Positions 1 to 11,965 of a DNA stretch of 64,000 bases are shown here, piece by piece. A program made the position numbers and the translations under genes. Below the pieces are notes generated by a model. The model had not been told where the DNA came from. It saw only the letters and a program-made list of their open reading frames with translations, and ran no database searches. Source of the stretch: Volutella citrinella. Lineage: Eukaryota; Ascomycota; Sordariomycetes; Hypocreales; Nectriaceae. The DNA is taken from the NCBI GenBank assembly GCA_034401135.1, contig JAWZSP010000008.1:2170001-2234000 (forward strand), read 5' to 3'. Position 1 is the stretch's first letter. Each line of letters opens with the position of its first letter.

Positions 1-1
1 T

Positions 2-1990
2 GTAGCGCAAGATGCTGCCGTCAAAGATCCAGAAGCGGACGACCTGGGCGGGGATCTTGAATGGGAGGACCAGATCGACCTGCTGGCCGTCGAGGAGCGG
101 AGCGATGGTGGCGGTGGGAAGAGGGAGAAGGATGTCGGTGCGCGCCGAGGCTGGGGGCATCGATTGGAGTGTTGCGATGGGCACCCGCTGCGATTCAAGG
201 GGCTGGGTCTGCGTGGCGGGCATAGCGGATGGGTAATGGATAGGGTTACGCAGGCGCTTAGGGGGCGGCTCAGATGAGGAGACTGGCGGAGGGAGGGTCG
301 AGATGGACGTGTGGACGGTCGAAGGGCCCGAAAGAGGGGGGAGCGTTGGGGACGTCGATGCTTCCTCTCCGGCATCTGAAGCGTCGTGAGTTGGGCCTAG
401 ATCAAACCTCTGCGAGGCGTTTAGGGAAGTCTGTGTTGAGCTGGGGATGACTCTGTGCGGAGTATCTTGGCTCTGGGCGTCTGCCATCTGATCCATGACG
501 AACAGCGTCTCGTGTCCGGCGTCGAGTTGCCCCTCCTCCTCCTCCTCATGGGCTGACAGGCTGCCAAAGCCGTCTTCGCCCTCGTCTTCCGAATCAGGAA
601 TCTCGAGCACAACCTTTTTCTTGCCTCGCCCGCTGTGTGGCGATGTGCCTTTCTTCAGCGCTGATTTTGGCATTGGCACCTCCATATCCATCTCCGCCTC
701 TATCGCCTTGTCCCCGCCTTCGCCACCGAGCTCAGTGCTCCCTCTCCTCCGCCGGGGTTTGGTCGGTGTGTCCATCTCGTCCGGCAACGACGAGCTCCCC
801 TCCCGTGACCCCTGCGCCTCTGGTCCCGGAGCAGCCGCCTTGACTGGCGTCGGCGTCTCTACGACCTGACTTCTCAGCGGTGAGACAATGCTCGCATCCC
901 AGCTGTCCGTTGCAAACGAGTCCTCCACCACCCGCTCACCCAGCGGCACGCGGTCCAGGACCTGCTCGCGCATGCGCGGGCGTCGGGGCGTCGTCCATGT
1001 TCGGGGCTGCCCTGATAATACGGGTGGCCCTCGGGCTGTAGCTGGGGAGGAACGATTCTTGAGCGGCGAGTTATCCTCGACGCCGACGTCTGGTGGCCCA
1101 TAGCGGTCGAGCATGGCACTCGTTGGGGTGGTGAGCTGGCTGGACGAGGGTATCTCGAAGCGGGTAGTTCGCTGGGCGGTTGGAGTTTGCGGCACCATGG
1201 ACTCGTCTCGAAGCGGTGCTGGCATGGCAGCGATGGGCGATTCCTGATGGCTCTCCTCGCTTGGTCGTCGTTGGCGGGGACTGGGGCTCGGGGCATCTCC
1301 TAGCCAGTCCTGGAAGTCGCCATCGTTGGCTCCTTGGTCTTGTACATCTTCGTCCTCGTCGTCTGAATCCTTGATGAAGCTCCGTTGGCGGCCCATGAAC
1401 TGCGTCAGCGTCTGAGTGTGGTAGCTGGAGCTAGGCGGGTCGCCCAAGGTCCTGCGTCGGCTCGTTGGCTTTTCTTTGGAAACAGACGGGGCTCTTGCAC
1501 CCGCTCCATCATCGTCGTGGTCCTCGTCTTCGCCGTCGTCAAGAGTTCGCCGTCGCTTCCGTTTCCCATGCTTGCTTGCAGCGAGTTTCTTCGAGGCAGC
1601 ACGCCGCTTCCTCCCGCTCGAGACAGGCTCATCTTCTTCCGTCTCCTGTTCCTCCACCCGCCTTGGCTCCTTTGGCTCTTTTGGCTGGTCCCTATTCTCC
1701 TTGTCTTCATCCTCATCCTCGTTGGCGTCGGCATCGCTGTCTTGGGCATCGCTATCGCTGAGCTCGATCGGGTCGTTCCTCTCCTCAAAGCTTGACACGA
1801 AATCGATCTGCGTCAACGTCTGCTGGCGCAGCGCCCTTGCGTTGGCCGCTTCCTGCCTCCTCCGCGCGTGTCTGCCGTATGTCCGCACCGTTTTCCTCCG
1901 CGGAGGGAACTGGGCCTGTTGCTGGGTCGGCGTGGAGTGATAGACTCGGCTGGGCGCGGGCACGCCGTGAGACCGCGTCTCGGGAGCCAT
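2..1990 (-). CDS. Hypothetical low-complexity nuclear-type protein, 3' part beyond window
   Basis: One frame stays open from an ATG at 1990 to the left edge of the window: 663 codons without a stop or an obvious intron. The product is rich in acidic runs, Ser/Pro and basic clusters. Examples are a DSDADANEDEDEDKENRD stretch near residue 80, basic KRKRRR-type patches that could be nuclear localisation signals, and a repeated IPDSEDE-type acidic motif. The N-terminus (MAPETRSHGVPAPSRVYHST) and the more ordered end of the visible part (DILLPLPTATIAPLLDGQQV onward) look like a conserved fungal protein, but I do not recognise the family. The ATG is the first in frame and is followed at once by coherent codon use. 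The gene runs away from SEC3, with about 690 bp to the SEC3 stop. Nuclear location is an inference from composition only. Confidence 0.7.
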   Translation of the reverse strand, partial: MAPETRSHGVPAPSRVYHSTPTQQQAQFPPRRKTVRTYGRHARRRQEAANARALRQQTLTQIDFVSSFEERNDPIELSDSDAQDSDADANEDEDEDKENRDQPKEPKEPRRVEEQETEEDEPVSSGRKRRAASKKLAASKHGKRKRRRTLDDGEDEDHDDDGAGARAPSVSKEKPTSRRRTLGDPPSSSYHTQTLTQFMGRQRSFIKDSDDEDEDVQDQGANDGDFQDWLGDAPSPSPRQRRPSEESHQESPIAAMPAPLRDESMVPQTPTAQRTTRFEIPSSSQLTTPTSAMLDRYGPPDVGVEDNSPLKNRSSPATARGPPVLSGQPRTWTTPRRPRMREQVLDRVPLGERVVEDSFATDSWDASIVSPLRSQVVETPTPVKAAAPGPEAQGSREGSSSLPDEMDTPTKPRRRRGSTELGGEGGDKAIEAEMDMEVPMPKSALKKGTSPHSGRGKKKVVLEIPDSEDEGEDGFGSLSAHEEEEEGQLDAGHETLFVMDQMADAQSQDTPHRVIPSSTQTSLNASQRFDLGPTHDASDAGEEASTSPTLPPLSGPSTVHTSISTLPPPVSSSEPPPKRLRNPIHYPSAMPATQTQPLESQRVPIATLQSMPPASARTDILLPLPTATIAPLLDGQQVDLVLPFKIPAQVVRFWIFDGSILRY

Positions 1991-2675
1991 GGTAGCTGGA
2001 AAGGCGGCGACGGTGGATGATTACAGTAAAATAAGCATTGAGGGCTTCCAGTCAACTCTGTGTCGGGTCGAATAGGCCAGACGGCTTTGTGATATCGCTG
2101 ATAATTCGTCTGTTGCACGGCACCACTTGTCGGATGCAGGGCGTGCGTTAGTGGCCATCGCCTACTGTCCCGCGTCGCGTCGCGTAAAGCACCACTTACC
2201 ACAACGACGCGTTGAGTGCACCTCTTCCCCCATGACGTCGCCACAGCGGGACCATAAAGAGGCAATGAGATCGAACGCCCTCAAGCATACAAGACAGACG
2301 TCATGCACAACAAAATCATGCGGTATTTTCATTTCTCCTTCTTCTTGTCTCATTCGCTTGAATAGTACAGCCACTGAAAGCCTTCAAAACCGCCAAACGT
2401 CTTCACCCGACCAACAAGTACTACTAGTACTAGAGGTAGTAGTAGTACCTCTCCAAAGCTCCTCATACATGAAAGATGCCATCAATAACAATAAAATGCC
2501 GACCCCTTCTGATCGCACCGTAAGACTACCCGCTACGACTTTCGTCCAAATCATGCCGTTTCTTCCCGGAAAGCCAGCCAGTCACGCACGAAGAGGGCCA
2601 TGCAACCACATACAAGAATCATCCATATACACATGGGTAGGTACTCAGGCGTCATCAACACGACATGCCACAGCT
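1991..2675. other. Intergenic: promoter of the left-edge gene and 3' UTR of SEC3
   Basis: These 685 bp lie between the SEC3 stop codon and the ATG of the left-edge gene, both on the minus strand. The stretch should therefore hold the SEC3 3' untranslated region and the promoter of the next gene. A plus-strand frame runs through it into SEC3 antisense but has no gene-like composition. The only structure I see is a short inverted repeat at 2418-2448. Confidence 0.6.
2418..2448. repeat. Inverted repeat, 9-bp arms
   Basis: The arms GTACTACTA (2418-2426) and TAGTAGTAC (2440-2448) are perfectly complementary around a 13-nt loop that itself contains TAGTAC-like sequence. The repeat lies about 230 bp past the SEC3 stop codon, in the likely 3' UTR or 3' flank. 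It could fold as an RNA hairpin or be a chance product of a TAG-rich microsatellite. Confidence 0.5.
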
Positions 2676-5600
2676 CTATCGGAAGGCTGCCTTGACCTCC
2701 GCTCGTGGCCACTCGAAAAGCACATCGCCGCCGTAAATGTCTGTCGTCACCCGCCCGATGCGGCTCTCCACCTCCCCGTAGAAGCTCTCACACTCATTCG
2801 TCACCTTCGCCACGAGCCCACGACTCAGCGCCGGGTCGTCGGCATCTCCAAAGTGCTTCTCCACACGCTTCCGCAAAGCCTCGATGCCCTTGCGCACTTC
2901 CTTCGCGTCAAAGTTGCCCAGTACCTTGTTGAACACCGTCTTGCTGTTGGAAGGCTGTGCCGCAATAGCCATGGCCGACTTGCCCGTCTGCAGCTGGGCC
3001 TCCATGTTCTCCAGGTGCTCCAGCACCTTGCCCAGCGGCCTTCGCATGACGGCATTGAGATACAAGTCCATGTGCTCGTGGTACGTGGCGTTGGCCTGTT
3101 CCTTCCATTCCTCCAGCACATCCAGACCTCGCGTGTCCGTCTCTTCGATGAAATGGTTCATGTTTTCGATAAGCAGGATGTGGAAGTTCAACGTTTCCTT
3201 GTCCTCAGGATCCGCAGATCCGGCGGTGACGCTGACGGCCGGGTTTTCCCGTGCGATAACCAGAAGCGAGTCAAACATGGTCTTGATAATTCGCTCGTAC
3301 TCGCGGTCAATCGTCCGTCGGCAGCTTAGATTAGCGTCGACGCCCACCAGCATGTTTTCAACCGCCGCCGAGAAGGCAGGGAACACGCGGATGAACGAGA
3401 TGACTCCCTTGCGCTTGCTGATCTTGACCTTGGTCTCCTCAATGGCTCGGAGTTGCTCTTCGACGAACTTCTTAAATCGTCCTTCGAGATGACCGTGCAG
3501 CTTCTGCAGCAGTGTGTTGAGGAAGTCCTGGTTGGATTGGCTGATCTCGGAAAGTTTCTTTTCCAATGCTGCCAAGGTTCCAACACCTTGGCTAGAATCA
3601 CATCACGGTTAGCTTCTAGGACTCTTGAAACACATCGAAAAGGGGTCAAGGGAAACATACAGAGGATCTTGTCCAACGACCCATTCCATGAGTCGCTGTA
3701 GCTCGGCTTCCAAGAACTGAAAGACGACATCCATGGCCCGTGTCACCCGTCGTGCCAGCTCTCGGTCTGGCTCCATGAGACGGGGACGCTTGAGGTCGCC
3801 TCCTCGCCTATCCCGCGGAGGTCTGGCTGCGACCGCGTCAGGGAAATCCAGCTGCTCCAGGGTTGTTGCGTGGAAGAAGTCAACAATGAAGTTCTGTTCC
3901 ATCTGCACAAGTGGCAGCAGATCATCCAGAACACCCGCAAACGCTTCATAGGGGAGGCTTCTGCTGTCGCCGGCGGTAGACTTCTCGGTAGACTTCTCGG
4001 TGGGCATGCGCTTCTCCCCATCGGCCAAGGGTGATCGCAACGCTCGCGCAAGCGTCTGGCTTCGCTTCACAGTCAGCTTCCTTGCTGTCGTAGCCACGCC
4101 GTCGTGGTGCTTTTCCTTTTCCACTTGTGCGGAGAAGAGCAGCTCGGCTTCGTCGCCCGTTATCTTCCTAGCGTTCTTACGCCAGATTGCCACCACGTTT
4201 TGAAACTCGACACGGTACACAGGCTGGCTCTTCTCCTGGTAGATCTGAATGAGTACGTTCCAGTTTTCAAGGTCGACGTCCCGTGCATAGAGCATCAATG
4301 GGCTGTACTTCCATAACACGCCACGACCAATGTCGTGATGGTTCGAATCCACCTTTCGAGACAAGGGGCCTTCCATCGCCAGCTTTGTCTCGTTGAAGGC
4401 GACGTCATACTGCTTCCTCATGACGTCTAGCATGCGGTTCATGAAGATTGAACTCTCTTGCAGGTACATTTGTTTCTTCTCTTGCACGATGCGCATGTTG
4501 TTGTAATCGCTGTTGAGCCCGCCGGCTCGGTCAGACTCAGCGACCTCGTCGACTACCTTGTTGGGATCGCCACTGAGCGTAGGGTCGATCTTGGTCATTG
4601 CCTTGAACAAAGTCACGAGAGCGGTCTCGACATCCTCAAGACCTTGGATGTTGTCGAGAGGGGCCCTCCTGAGTGCAGAAAGATCCTCCACTGTGATTGA
4701 GCAAGTCTCAAGCAGCGATTCAAGCTCTTTCTTGAGCAGCTTCTGGTTGGCTGCCTGCACCTGGAGACCTTGCCCCTGGGCCTCGATATAGGTAATATCT
4801 TCAGAAAGGGTCTGGAGTTGGTCAGCTCCATCCAAGGCTCTGTTCCATGTAGACTTACCGAAAGCTCGACCGAGTATAGAGTAAGGAGGTTATCGAGCTC
4901 TTCACACTCGTTCATAGCAACATCAATGCCACGCTTAATGGCTTCGACTCGCTCATCCTCTTCTCGGAATCGCGCTAGCCAGCCACCGGCCTGCGCCTTG
5001 TTGAGCTCGCGCTCCAGATCTGACTTCATCTCATCTACGTTTCGGGTGCGCATCTGATCTCCAGGGATCCAGCCGAAATAATCAAGCCACTTAGTGAATT
5101 CCTCACTACGGTCGTCGAGGATTGATGAATCGGCACCAAGTGTCTGCAGGTACTTCATGTCATTGCCTGCAGTAGCAGGTCGTCGGGGCGTTGGCTTTTC
5201 CTTCTTCTTCTCATTCTTCTCAGGTACCGGGGGCTTCCCAGCCTCCTTGGGAGGGACGGGCGTGATCTCTTTGATGGGGCCCCCGGAGCTGCCTGGCCGA
5301 ATGGTAGGCACAGTTACTTTGACACCTGGCACAAGCGAGGTTCGCTCGGCTTTGGGGCCGTCAGAAGTTTTAGGTCGGTCTTCAGGTTCGGCTGGGGGTG
5401 CGACTGGCTTGGGGGGCGCTGGAACGACGCTGGTTATGCCATCTGGCCCCTCATCGCCCTTCTGCTGAAGTTGACGTAGACGGTCTCCAGCACCGCCAGG
5501 CCGAGGCTTGAACGCAGTTGCCGCCGAGGCTGTGGCAGCAGCCTTCCACAAGGCGCCTGCAATCTCACCCCTAGTCTTCTTCGCTTTGATCATGGGACCC

Positions 5601-7545
5601 AGACCGGGGCGCGCCTCTTTATCGGAGCTATTATCTTCCTCGTCCGTCAACAACTCGAGCCGGGAGTTCTTGCTTCGGATCATAGGACCTAAGCCGGGTC
5701 GCTTGGCGTCCGACTCGATTGTGGGAACTTCTACTGCTGCTTCGACTTTACGTTCCGGCGGCGGCTCCACAACACGAGGTGCTGGGATGGGAGGAACTGG
5801 GGGGGTTGAGGGAGCCCGAGGAGCTGGGGATGGGATTCGGTCAGGCGTGGAGGCTTGTGATGGACCGGGACTGGGATATCTTGGCACTGAAGCTGCGGAA
5901 GCCGGCTTGAGAGCCGCAGGTACGTCTGCTGGTCCTGGGCTACCAAACCTTGGTAGTGATGTGGCAGAGGGTTGTTTTCGGAGCGGGGGCACTTCCGCAG
6001 GTGGCCCTGAGCTGGCAAACTTGGGAAGCGATGGCGCCGATGGTGGTTTTAGAATTGAGGGCACGTCCGTAGAACCGGAGCGTTCGGGCTCCGGTTGGCG
6101 GTTCATGGTTGGTGGAATATCGTGGTCCTTGAAGCTTCCTGTCAAAGATGTGCTTGTTGACATCTGGCTGCCAGAGTCTTTGCGAATAGCCGTTCGTTCG
6201 CTGCTGCGGGGTGGGGGTGCTACCGGTTCCCGTTTGTTTCCAGGGCTCACTAGCGGTGGAGGGACCAGATCTCGATCAAGAGGCCGCGTGGGATCCATGG
6301 GTGGCCGCCTCCTCTCCGGGGGAGGTCTCTCTTGTAAAGGCGGAGGCCTTGGATGCGATTGCGGCTGGGGCGGTTGCAACGAGGAGGGGATGGGCGGTTG
6401 TAGCGGACGAGGCTCGGAAGGGTCGCCGAAACGGCCTGGCGCACCGGGGCCGGGCAAGCCATTGCGTGAACGGGGTGGGAGGCTGGATGCATCGTCACTG
6501 CGGGCGCCATAAGATGTTGCGACTGAGTCCTGGCTTTTGTTGGCCGGGTTTGTCATCCAACGTGGGGGAGGAGGACGATCTCGGGATGTATTGGAATCGA
6601 AGCTGGGGGCGGGTGACGAGCCGTTGTTCAGAGAAGGACGCGCCGGAGGCGTCCTGGCGAAGCGCGGTGCGTCGGCAGTGCCCGTCATCAATGGGGGAGG
6701 GTGAGACGAGACAGAAGAGGTGCTTGCTTGGCTTGGTATCGACTCTAACGGTTGCCTTGGCTGAGGAGGGGGTTGTTGTGCCTGGACTTGAGGCGGGGGT
6801 TGGGGCTGTCTCGGGGCGGCGACAGGTGGTCTCCTACCTGCGCCCATGATCTGCTCATACTCGCGAGGTTCGAAGCCGGTCAACTCAGGAACCTTGCCAC
6901 CGGTATACTTGCCGTAAATCTTGACTAGACTCGCAATGAAAAACTTCTTCTCCTTGTCCGTCTGGGCCTGCCAGAAGTAGGGCTTGCCAAGCGTGACAAG
7001 AAACCCAGTGTCGCCAGCCCATTCACGGTGCGATGGGTTCACTGTCGAGGCAGTGTAGGACTCGATGTGGGAGAGATCGTCGAGGTTCCATGTCTTGCCG
7101 ATAGAAAATGTGCCATTGCCGTTCTCCTTTGACTTGTGCATGCGGACGCGGCCTGACTTGCGTACGGCGACGATGATGATGCGAGGCTTCTGGACTTCGG
7201 GCGTCCGAGCTGAAGGGGGCGGGGGTTGTGAGGGATGAGAAGAGTACTCGGTAATTCGAATGTGGGTGATGTAGGTCTCGAGCACTGCATAGAGATGCCA
7301 TTAGAATCCCACCTTATAGCTGCCTCATACCTTTGCCTTCCAGATGTGGGGAGACAAGGGGTCACCATGGTAGCTCATAAGCTGGTGACATCCGGGACAC
7401 AGGGGGAGGAATGAGTAAGATACTCACAGGACCCGTCAACATCTTTCTTGTTGAAGCAGCTGTCGATGATGCGGCGTTTCTCATCCTCGAAACGCTCAGC
7501 CCGGTTGACGGCGGCGTTGGGGCCGCCCCCATTCGCGCGGTCCAT
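2676..7545 (-). CDS. SEC3: Exocyst complex component Sec3
   Basis: Four exons: 7545-7428, 7284-4859, 4811-3661 and 3591-2676. All introns are GT-AG and the joins close in frame, giving 1,536 aa. Residues about 75-180 form the Sec3 N-terminal PH-like domain that binds PI(4,5)P2 and Rho GTPases, ending GKYTGGKVPELTGF. A long Pro/Ser-rich linker follows (about 185-720), then a coiled-coil stretch (about 740-900) and a Sec3 C-terminal helical rod to the end. Sec3 is the spatial landmark subunit of the exocyst and tethers secretory vesicles at growing hyphal tips. The short first exon (39 codons, starting MDRANGGG) is needed because the N-terminal domain otherwise has no ATG: exon 2 begins at an acceptor, not a start. 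The linker is long compared with yeast Sec3 but usual for moulds. Confidence 0.93.
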
Positions 7546-9703
7546 GGCAGGCTCTCAAACTCGGACACGGTATGGTCACGCACGGGCGAATGCGGTTCAA
7601 CAAAGCTGGAGCATGTTCGGTCGGGCGAGTCGAGGCGCCGACGAGGAGGATCCCAAGGGGCGCGGGGGCGTGGTGAGGATGGAAGAGGCTGAGGAGGGTG
7701 ATGACGATGGTTGTGTCGACGCGGCGTCGAGGGCAAATGGTGGTTCCTATGCTGTCTCGAGGCCAATGTGGCTCTGGTGGCTGGTGGAGAGGCTGTTGCG
7801 TTCCCCAGGCTGGTCGGTAGGGGTAGGTGTGTGAGGTTATTGCCCGATATGGCTAGAGAAACACTTCCGTATTAGGACTAGCCGCCACCTTTTACCGCCC
7901 ATTCGTAGCAGGCTGTCGTCATGAGCCCAACAGCTGGTTGGACGAAGATTAACTGCACAAGAGGTAGAATAAAGTAAACATAAATCTTGTGAGGCTTTTG
8001 ACTTATCAATGAAATAGATGAATCATTGCCGAATTTCTATTGAGCTAATTGGTGGAGAAGGGATGCGTGTTCCTGGTTGTCTGTCTGTCATTGATTGGTA
8101 GGGGTGGATGGAGCTTTTGTCTGATGCAAGCACTTGTGAGCTGTCGCCGAACAAAGTGGCATACCTTCTGGATTTCTCAGGTTGCTCAATTAGCCTAATT
8201 TTGTCGATTATTTCGGCGGCAGCAAACCGCACCTTTGTCACCTCGTCCTACGCATGACGACAACCCAAAAATGCAAGGCACGGGCTTGGGTGACACGTAG
8301 AAACAGCAACAAGGAGGCATTGGTTTTCTCCGATACCACTAACACATGGCCTACGCATTATACTGTGTGGCAATATTGTGGACAGTTTGGGGAAGTGGGT
8401 TGGCTTCGTACCTAAGGGCGACTTGAAGTTTCAATCCTCATCTTCGCCGCACCGATTCAGCCGCACATTGGCTGTGTAACAATGGGTGAAAGTAGTAGTG
8501 ATGAGTGATGTACGCAACCCTAGTTCGTCAATCCAATAAGACCCTAAATATTGCCCGATCTATGCAATCCAAGAGAACGAGATGATATGAGCTGGATCGC
8601 GGTATCTAGTGCCCAGTATTTTGGTGTGGCTTAGACTTACGATCGTGGATGTTGTTGTGCATAGTCACTGAAGCTTGATACCAACAATGTTGTGAATTAG
8701 GTTCTCTAGTGAATCGAAGCAACAAGACGAACAGCAGAAGATCCGATGTGGCGTCTCTAGGGCGCGCGGGATCCTTGTGAATAAGGGATCTTCAAAACTG
8801 CCCTTTGGTCGACTTCAGCAACTTGGCGACCAGGGGGGGAGGCCAGGGAAGCTGCGCGTCATCAAATGTGGTTCTACCACGTCGCGATGTATCGCTGATG
8901 CCACTGCCAGCCCCGGCCGGGTTTGACCACTGAAGCTGTTGCGTCCGCCCCGCATCTCCGAATCTCCAGCTTTACGCAGGCTCAAGGTTACCTTGCATCG
9001 AACGAGGGCGACGGCGACGGCGCAATTCCCCCAAGAGGTCTGTTGTGCCAGCAGCCAGGTGAGAACCTTAAAAAATACAGATCGATAGTCGATCGGCCAA
9101 CACTTGCGCCTGCAACTGCTAATTACTGTTGTGACACCAAGATGCGGCATGGCGAACTGTGAGTGCCGAGCCGCAGGTCCCGCAGGTCCCGCTGGTCCCG
9201 TCCCAGGGGACGGAGCGCCATCTCCGTCAAGTGGTACGGAGTAGTGGACCGGCATTCGCGATTGACCATTCCCAAGACCCAAAGGGCATTTCGTGCTCGA
9301 AAAGTAAGAAGCTTAGAGAGCTCCGCCCTCCAAGGACCTTGCTCTATTCCCCAAATGGGAAATTTATGCGTCCCCCCGCCGTGGGCTTCCCCGCAAGTGG
9401 CAACCGGCAGCGTGACCGGAGCCGGCGCGCCAGATCGGGGCTTCCCCCGCATGCCTACGCCCTCTACATATCCGAGGTCATGGGCTGCTGCTAGTGGCGG
9501 TAGCCGCTAGAGACCTTCAATTACTTGTATCTTGCCTCTTCTCCAACTCGTGAATACCCTCCCTGGAAGCCCTGGACCCTCTACATGCTGCAATTGGCGA
9601 ATTGGCCTGTTTTAAGCTCTGCGCCAATCAGACTTCCTCCCTGTTCGCACTCTGATTCCTCCCTCGACTGCTACCCCTCTACCCCGTACCGGCCTCCGTC
9701 GTC
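7546..9703. other. Divergent intergenic region between SEC3 and HOT
   Basis: This 2.2-kb stretch separates the divergent starts of SEC3 (-) and the transhydrogenase (+). The left 300 bp are pyrimidine-rich on the SEC3 strand, as expected for a 5' leader. The middle (7850-8750) is AT-richer and its only frames are short and irregular. The right part (about 9300-9480) has C-rich promoter-like runs, including a small imperfect tandem of CGCAGGTCC near 9173-9197. No tRNA, coding exon or mobile element was recognised. Confidence 0.55.
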
Positions 9704-11399
9704 ATGGGCCTCACCATGAGATCCGTTCCTAATGTGTGTGTCCCATCAATGGTCCATCTGGGCCTCCAACCCAGCCTCAATGGCAAACTGATGTTGACTA
9801 AACCGTGCATAGGCCGCCAAGCGGGCATCAAGTCTGCTCCGCACCGTTCAGTACACACACCCGCCCTCATGTCCCTGCCACTCCAACCCCGGATACCACC
9901 AAGCTCCCCCCAGCGGCCTGGTGCCCACCCTGAGGAACGCAGCACAGCGAAAGTATGCCACGCCCACCACACACCCGGGCCAGAAGGAGTACGCCTTCGA
10001 GATGGCGGCCTCGTCTATTCGCTTCGGTCCCGGTGTGACGCAAGAGGTCGGTATGGACTTCAAGAACATGGGTTCTCAGCGGGTGTGTGTGGTGACGGAT
10101 CAGACCGTGGACAAGCTAGATGCCATGCGCCAGGTTCGAGAGGCCCTGACGAGGGAGGGCATCAACTTCAAGGTCTTCTCCAATGTGCGCATTGAGCCTA
10201 AGGATAGCTCGTAAGGCTCCTCTTTCCCCCCTACCGGCGTGTCCCAGCTCACCTCCGAGGCGTATAGAATCAAGGAAGCCATCGAATGGGCCCGCCCTTA
10301 CCAACCCGACGCCTTCCTCGCAGTCGGTGGCGGTTCCGTCATCGACACGGCCAAGCTGATGAACCTCTACACTGCATACCCCGACGCCGACTTCCTCGAC
10401 TTCGTCAACGCGCCGCTTGGAAAGGGTCGACCGGTAGACAAGCCACTCCGGCCGCTCATCGCCGTGCCGACCACAGCAGGCACCGGAAGCGAGACGACGG
10501 GCACTGCCATCTTCGACCTCGTTTCGAAGCGGGCCAAGACGGGCGTTGCGCACCGCAACCTCAAGCCCACGCTCGGCATCTGCGACCCCCTCAACACCCG
10601 CACCATGCCCGCGGCTGTCAAGGCGTCGTCCGGTCTCGATGTCCTGTGCCACTCGCTCGAGTCCTGGACCGCCATCCCATACAACGAGCGCACCCCTCGC
10701 CCGACGAACCCCATCCTGCGCCCTGCGTACCAGGGAGCCAACCCCATCTCCGATGTCTTCTCCTTCCATGCGCTCCGCTCCACGGTCAAATACCTGCCTC
10801 GCTCGGTGCGAGACCCCGATGATTTGGAGGCCCAGTCGGAGATGCTTCTCGCTTCTACCCTGGCTGGTGTTGGCTTTGGAAATGCAGGTGTGCACCTGTG
10901 CCACGGTATGTTGCACCGATCCCATGTCCTTTCCCGCGTTGCAAATTCACTGACGTAGCAATCCTCTCCAGGCATGTCCTACCCAATCTCGGGCCAGAAT
11001 CCTGGCTACCAGCATCAAGGCTACGAGGTTGCCGGCCCGATTATCCCCCACGGCGTCTCCGTCGCCGTCTCGGCCCCGGCCGTCTTCCGGTTCACGGCCG
11101 CCTCCAACCCAGAGCGCCACCTCCAGGCGGCTGAGGCCTTTGGAGTCGACATCTCCAACGTCAAGCGCGAGAGTGCCGGCGAAGTCCTGGCCGAGGCCAT
11201 TACCAAGTTCCTCGCCGACTTGGGCGATCAGCCCAGCGGCCTTAAGGAACTGGGCTTCGGATCCGAGCACATTGAGGGCTTGGTCGAGGGCACCATCCCG
11301 CAGGCCCGCGTGCTGATGCTCGCACCGGGTCTGTCATCGCAGCTGGAGGCCGAAAGGGATCAGCTGAGGAAGTTGTTTGAGAGTGCCATGACGCACTGA
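9704..11399 (+). CDS. Hydroxyacid-oxoacid transhydrogenase, mitochondrial (iron-type ADH family)
   Basis: Four exons: 9704-9733, 9813-10210, 10268-10905 and 10972-11399, giving 497 aa. The protein is an iron-containing alcohol dehydrogenase of the HOT/ADHFE1 group. This group couples oxidation of 4-hydroxybutyrate to reduction of 2-oxoglutarate, making D-2-hydroxyglutarate. The NAD-binding GGGS is at residues 163-166. Metal-ligand candidates are the Asp and His in SGLDVLCHSLESW and the His in HLCHGMSYP and PIIPHG. The basic N-terminus (AAKRASSLLRTVQ) followed by a CPCHS motif fits a mitochondrial presequence. The 10-codon first exon and its GTGTGT donor are the weakest call: they are in frame and give a sensible start, but an ATG at 9716 in the same exon is an alternative. 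The rest of the model aligns with the family along its full length. Confidence 0.9.
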
Positions 11400-11965
11400 G
11401 CGAGTGGGTTGAGCGAGGTAGTCTGAGACGGCTGATGATGGAGGGGGATCTGACTTGCAGCGCGGGGCGGTTCAAAGACGGAGGCCATGACCGCTGTAGC
11501 AAGATACTAGCACATGAGCACCGAGAATAATTGAATATTTCTTCTCGTTGTTGCTTTCGATAGCGTCCAGCCGTTGGTGGTGTGGATAATCTATGCGTAG
11601 GGATCGGGATGACGGGAGAATCGCTTACGCTGCTCGTGCCTTACCCGTGTGTTTCAGCCTCGATCGATGGTAATCCCTGCCTGGGCCGATCGTCATCCAA
11701 GCCTGGCCAGTTCCACCACACGTCATCACGTTGTTGGTCCAAGATTTGCTCAGGCTGGGGCAGCGCATTGAGGACGCTCAGACATCTCAGCTCTGCTCCA
11801 TATAAAATACCACCACCTCTTCTTTTTGCTCTCTCATTCTGTATTGCTCCTGGAGAGCACATTAGCTACTGACAGCGAATAACTGGTCAGGGTGACCCTT
11901 TGTTTGCCAACCTCACCCCCGCCTCGGCCAGGCTATAGCAAACCACCACTATCACTAACTGCATC
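11400..11965. other. Intergenic between HOT and the 279-aa gene
   Basis: This stretch contains the HOT 3' flank, with an AATAATTGAATATT stretch near 11525, and then a promoter with a clear TATA box for the next gene. No other gene seen. Confidence 0.6.
11801..11807 (+). promoter_or_regulatory. TATA box of the 279-aa gene
   Basis: TATAAAA lies 165 bp before the ATG at 11966 and is followed by a pyrimidine-rich stretch (CACCTCTTCTTTTTGCTCTC), as is common at fungal transcription starts. Confidence 0.5.

Noticed and set aside
5508..6512. A 334-codon plus-strand frame inside SEC3, and a 400-codon frame at 2127-3329
   Set aside because: Both lie opposite SEC3 exons or its 3' flank. Their products are low-complexity Gly/Arg/Ser or have no domain pattern.
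8490..8680. Possible C/D-box snoRNA (GTGATGA ... CTGA)
   Set aside because: The boxes are about 170 nt apart with no flanking terminal stem, which is too weak to call.
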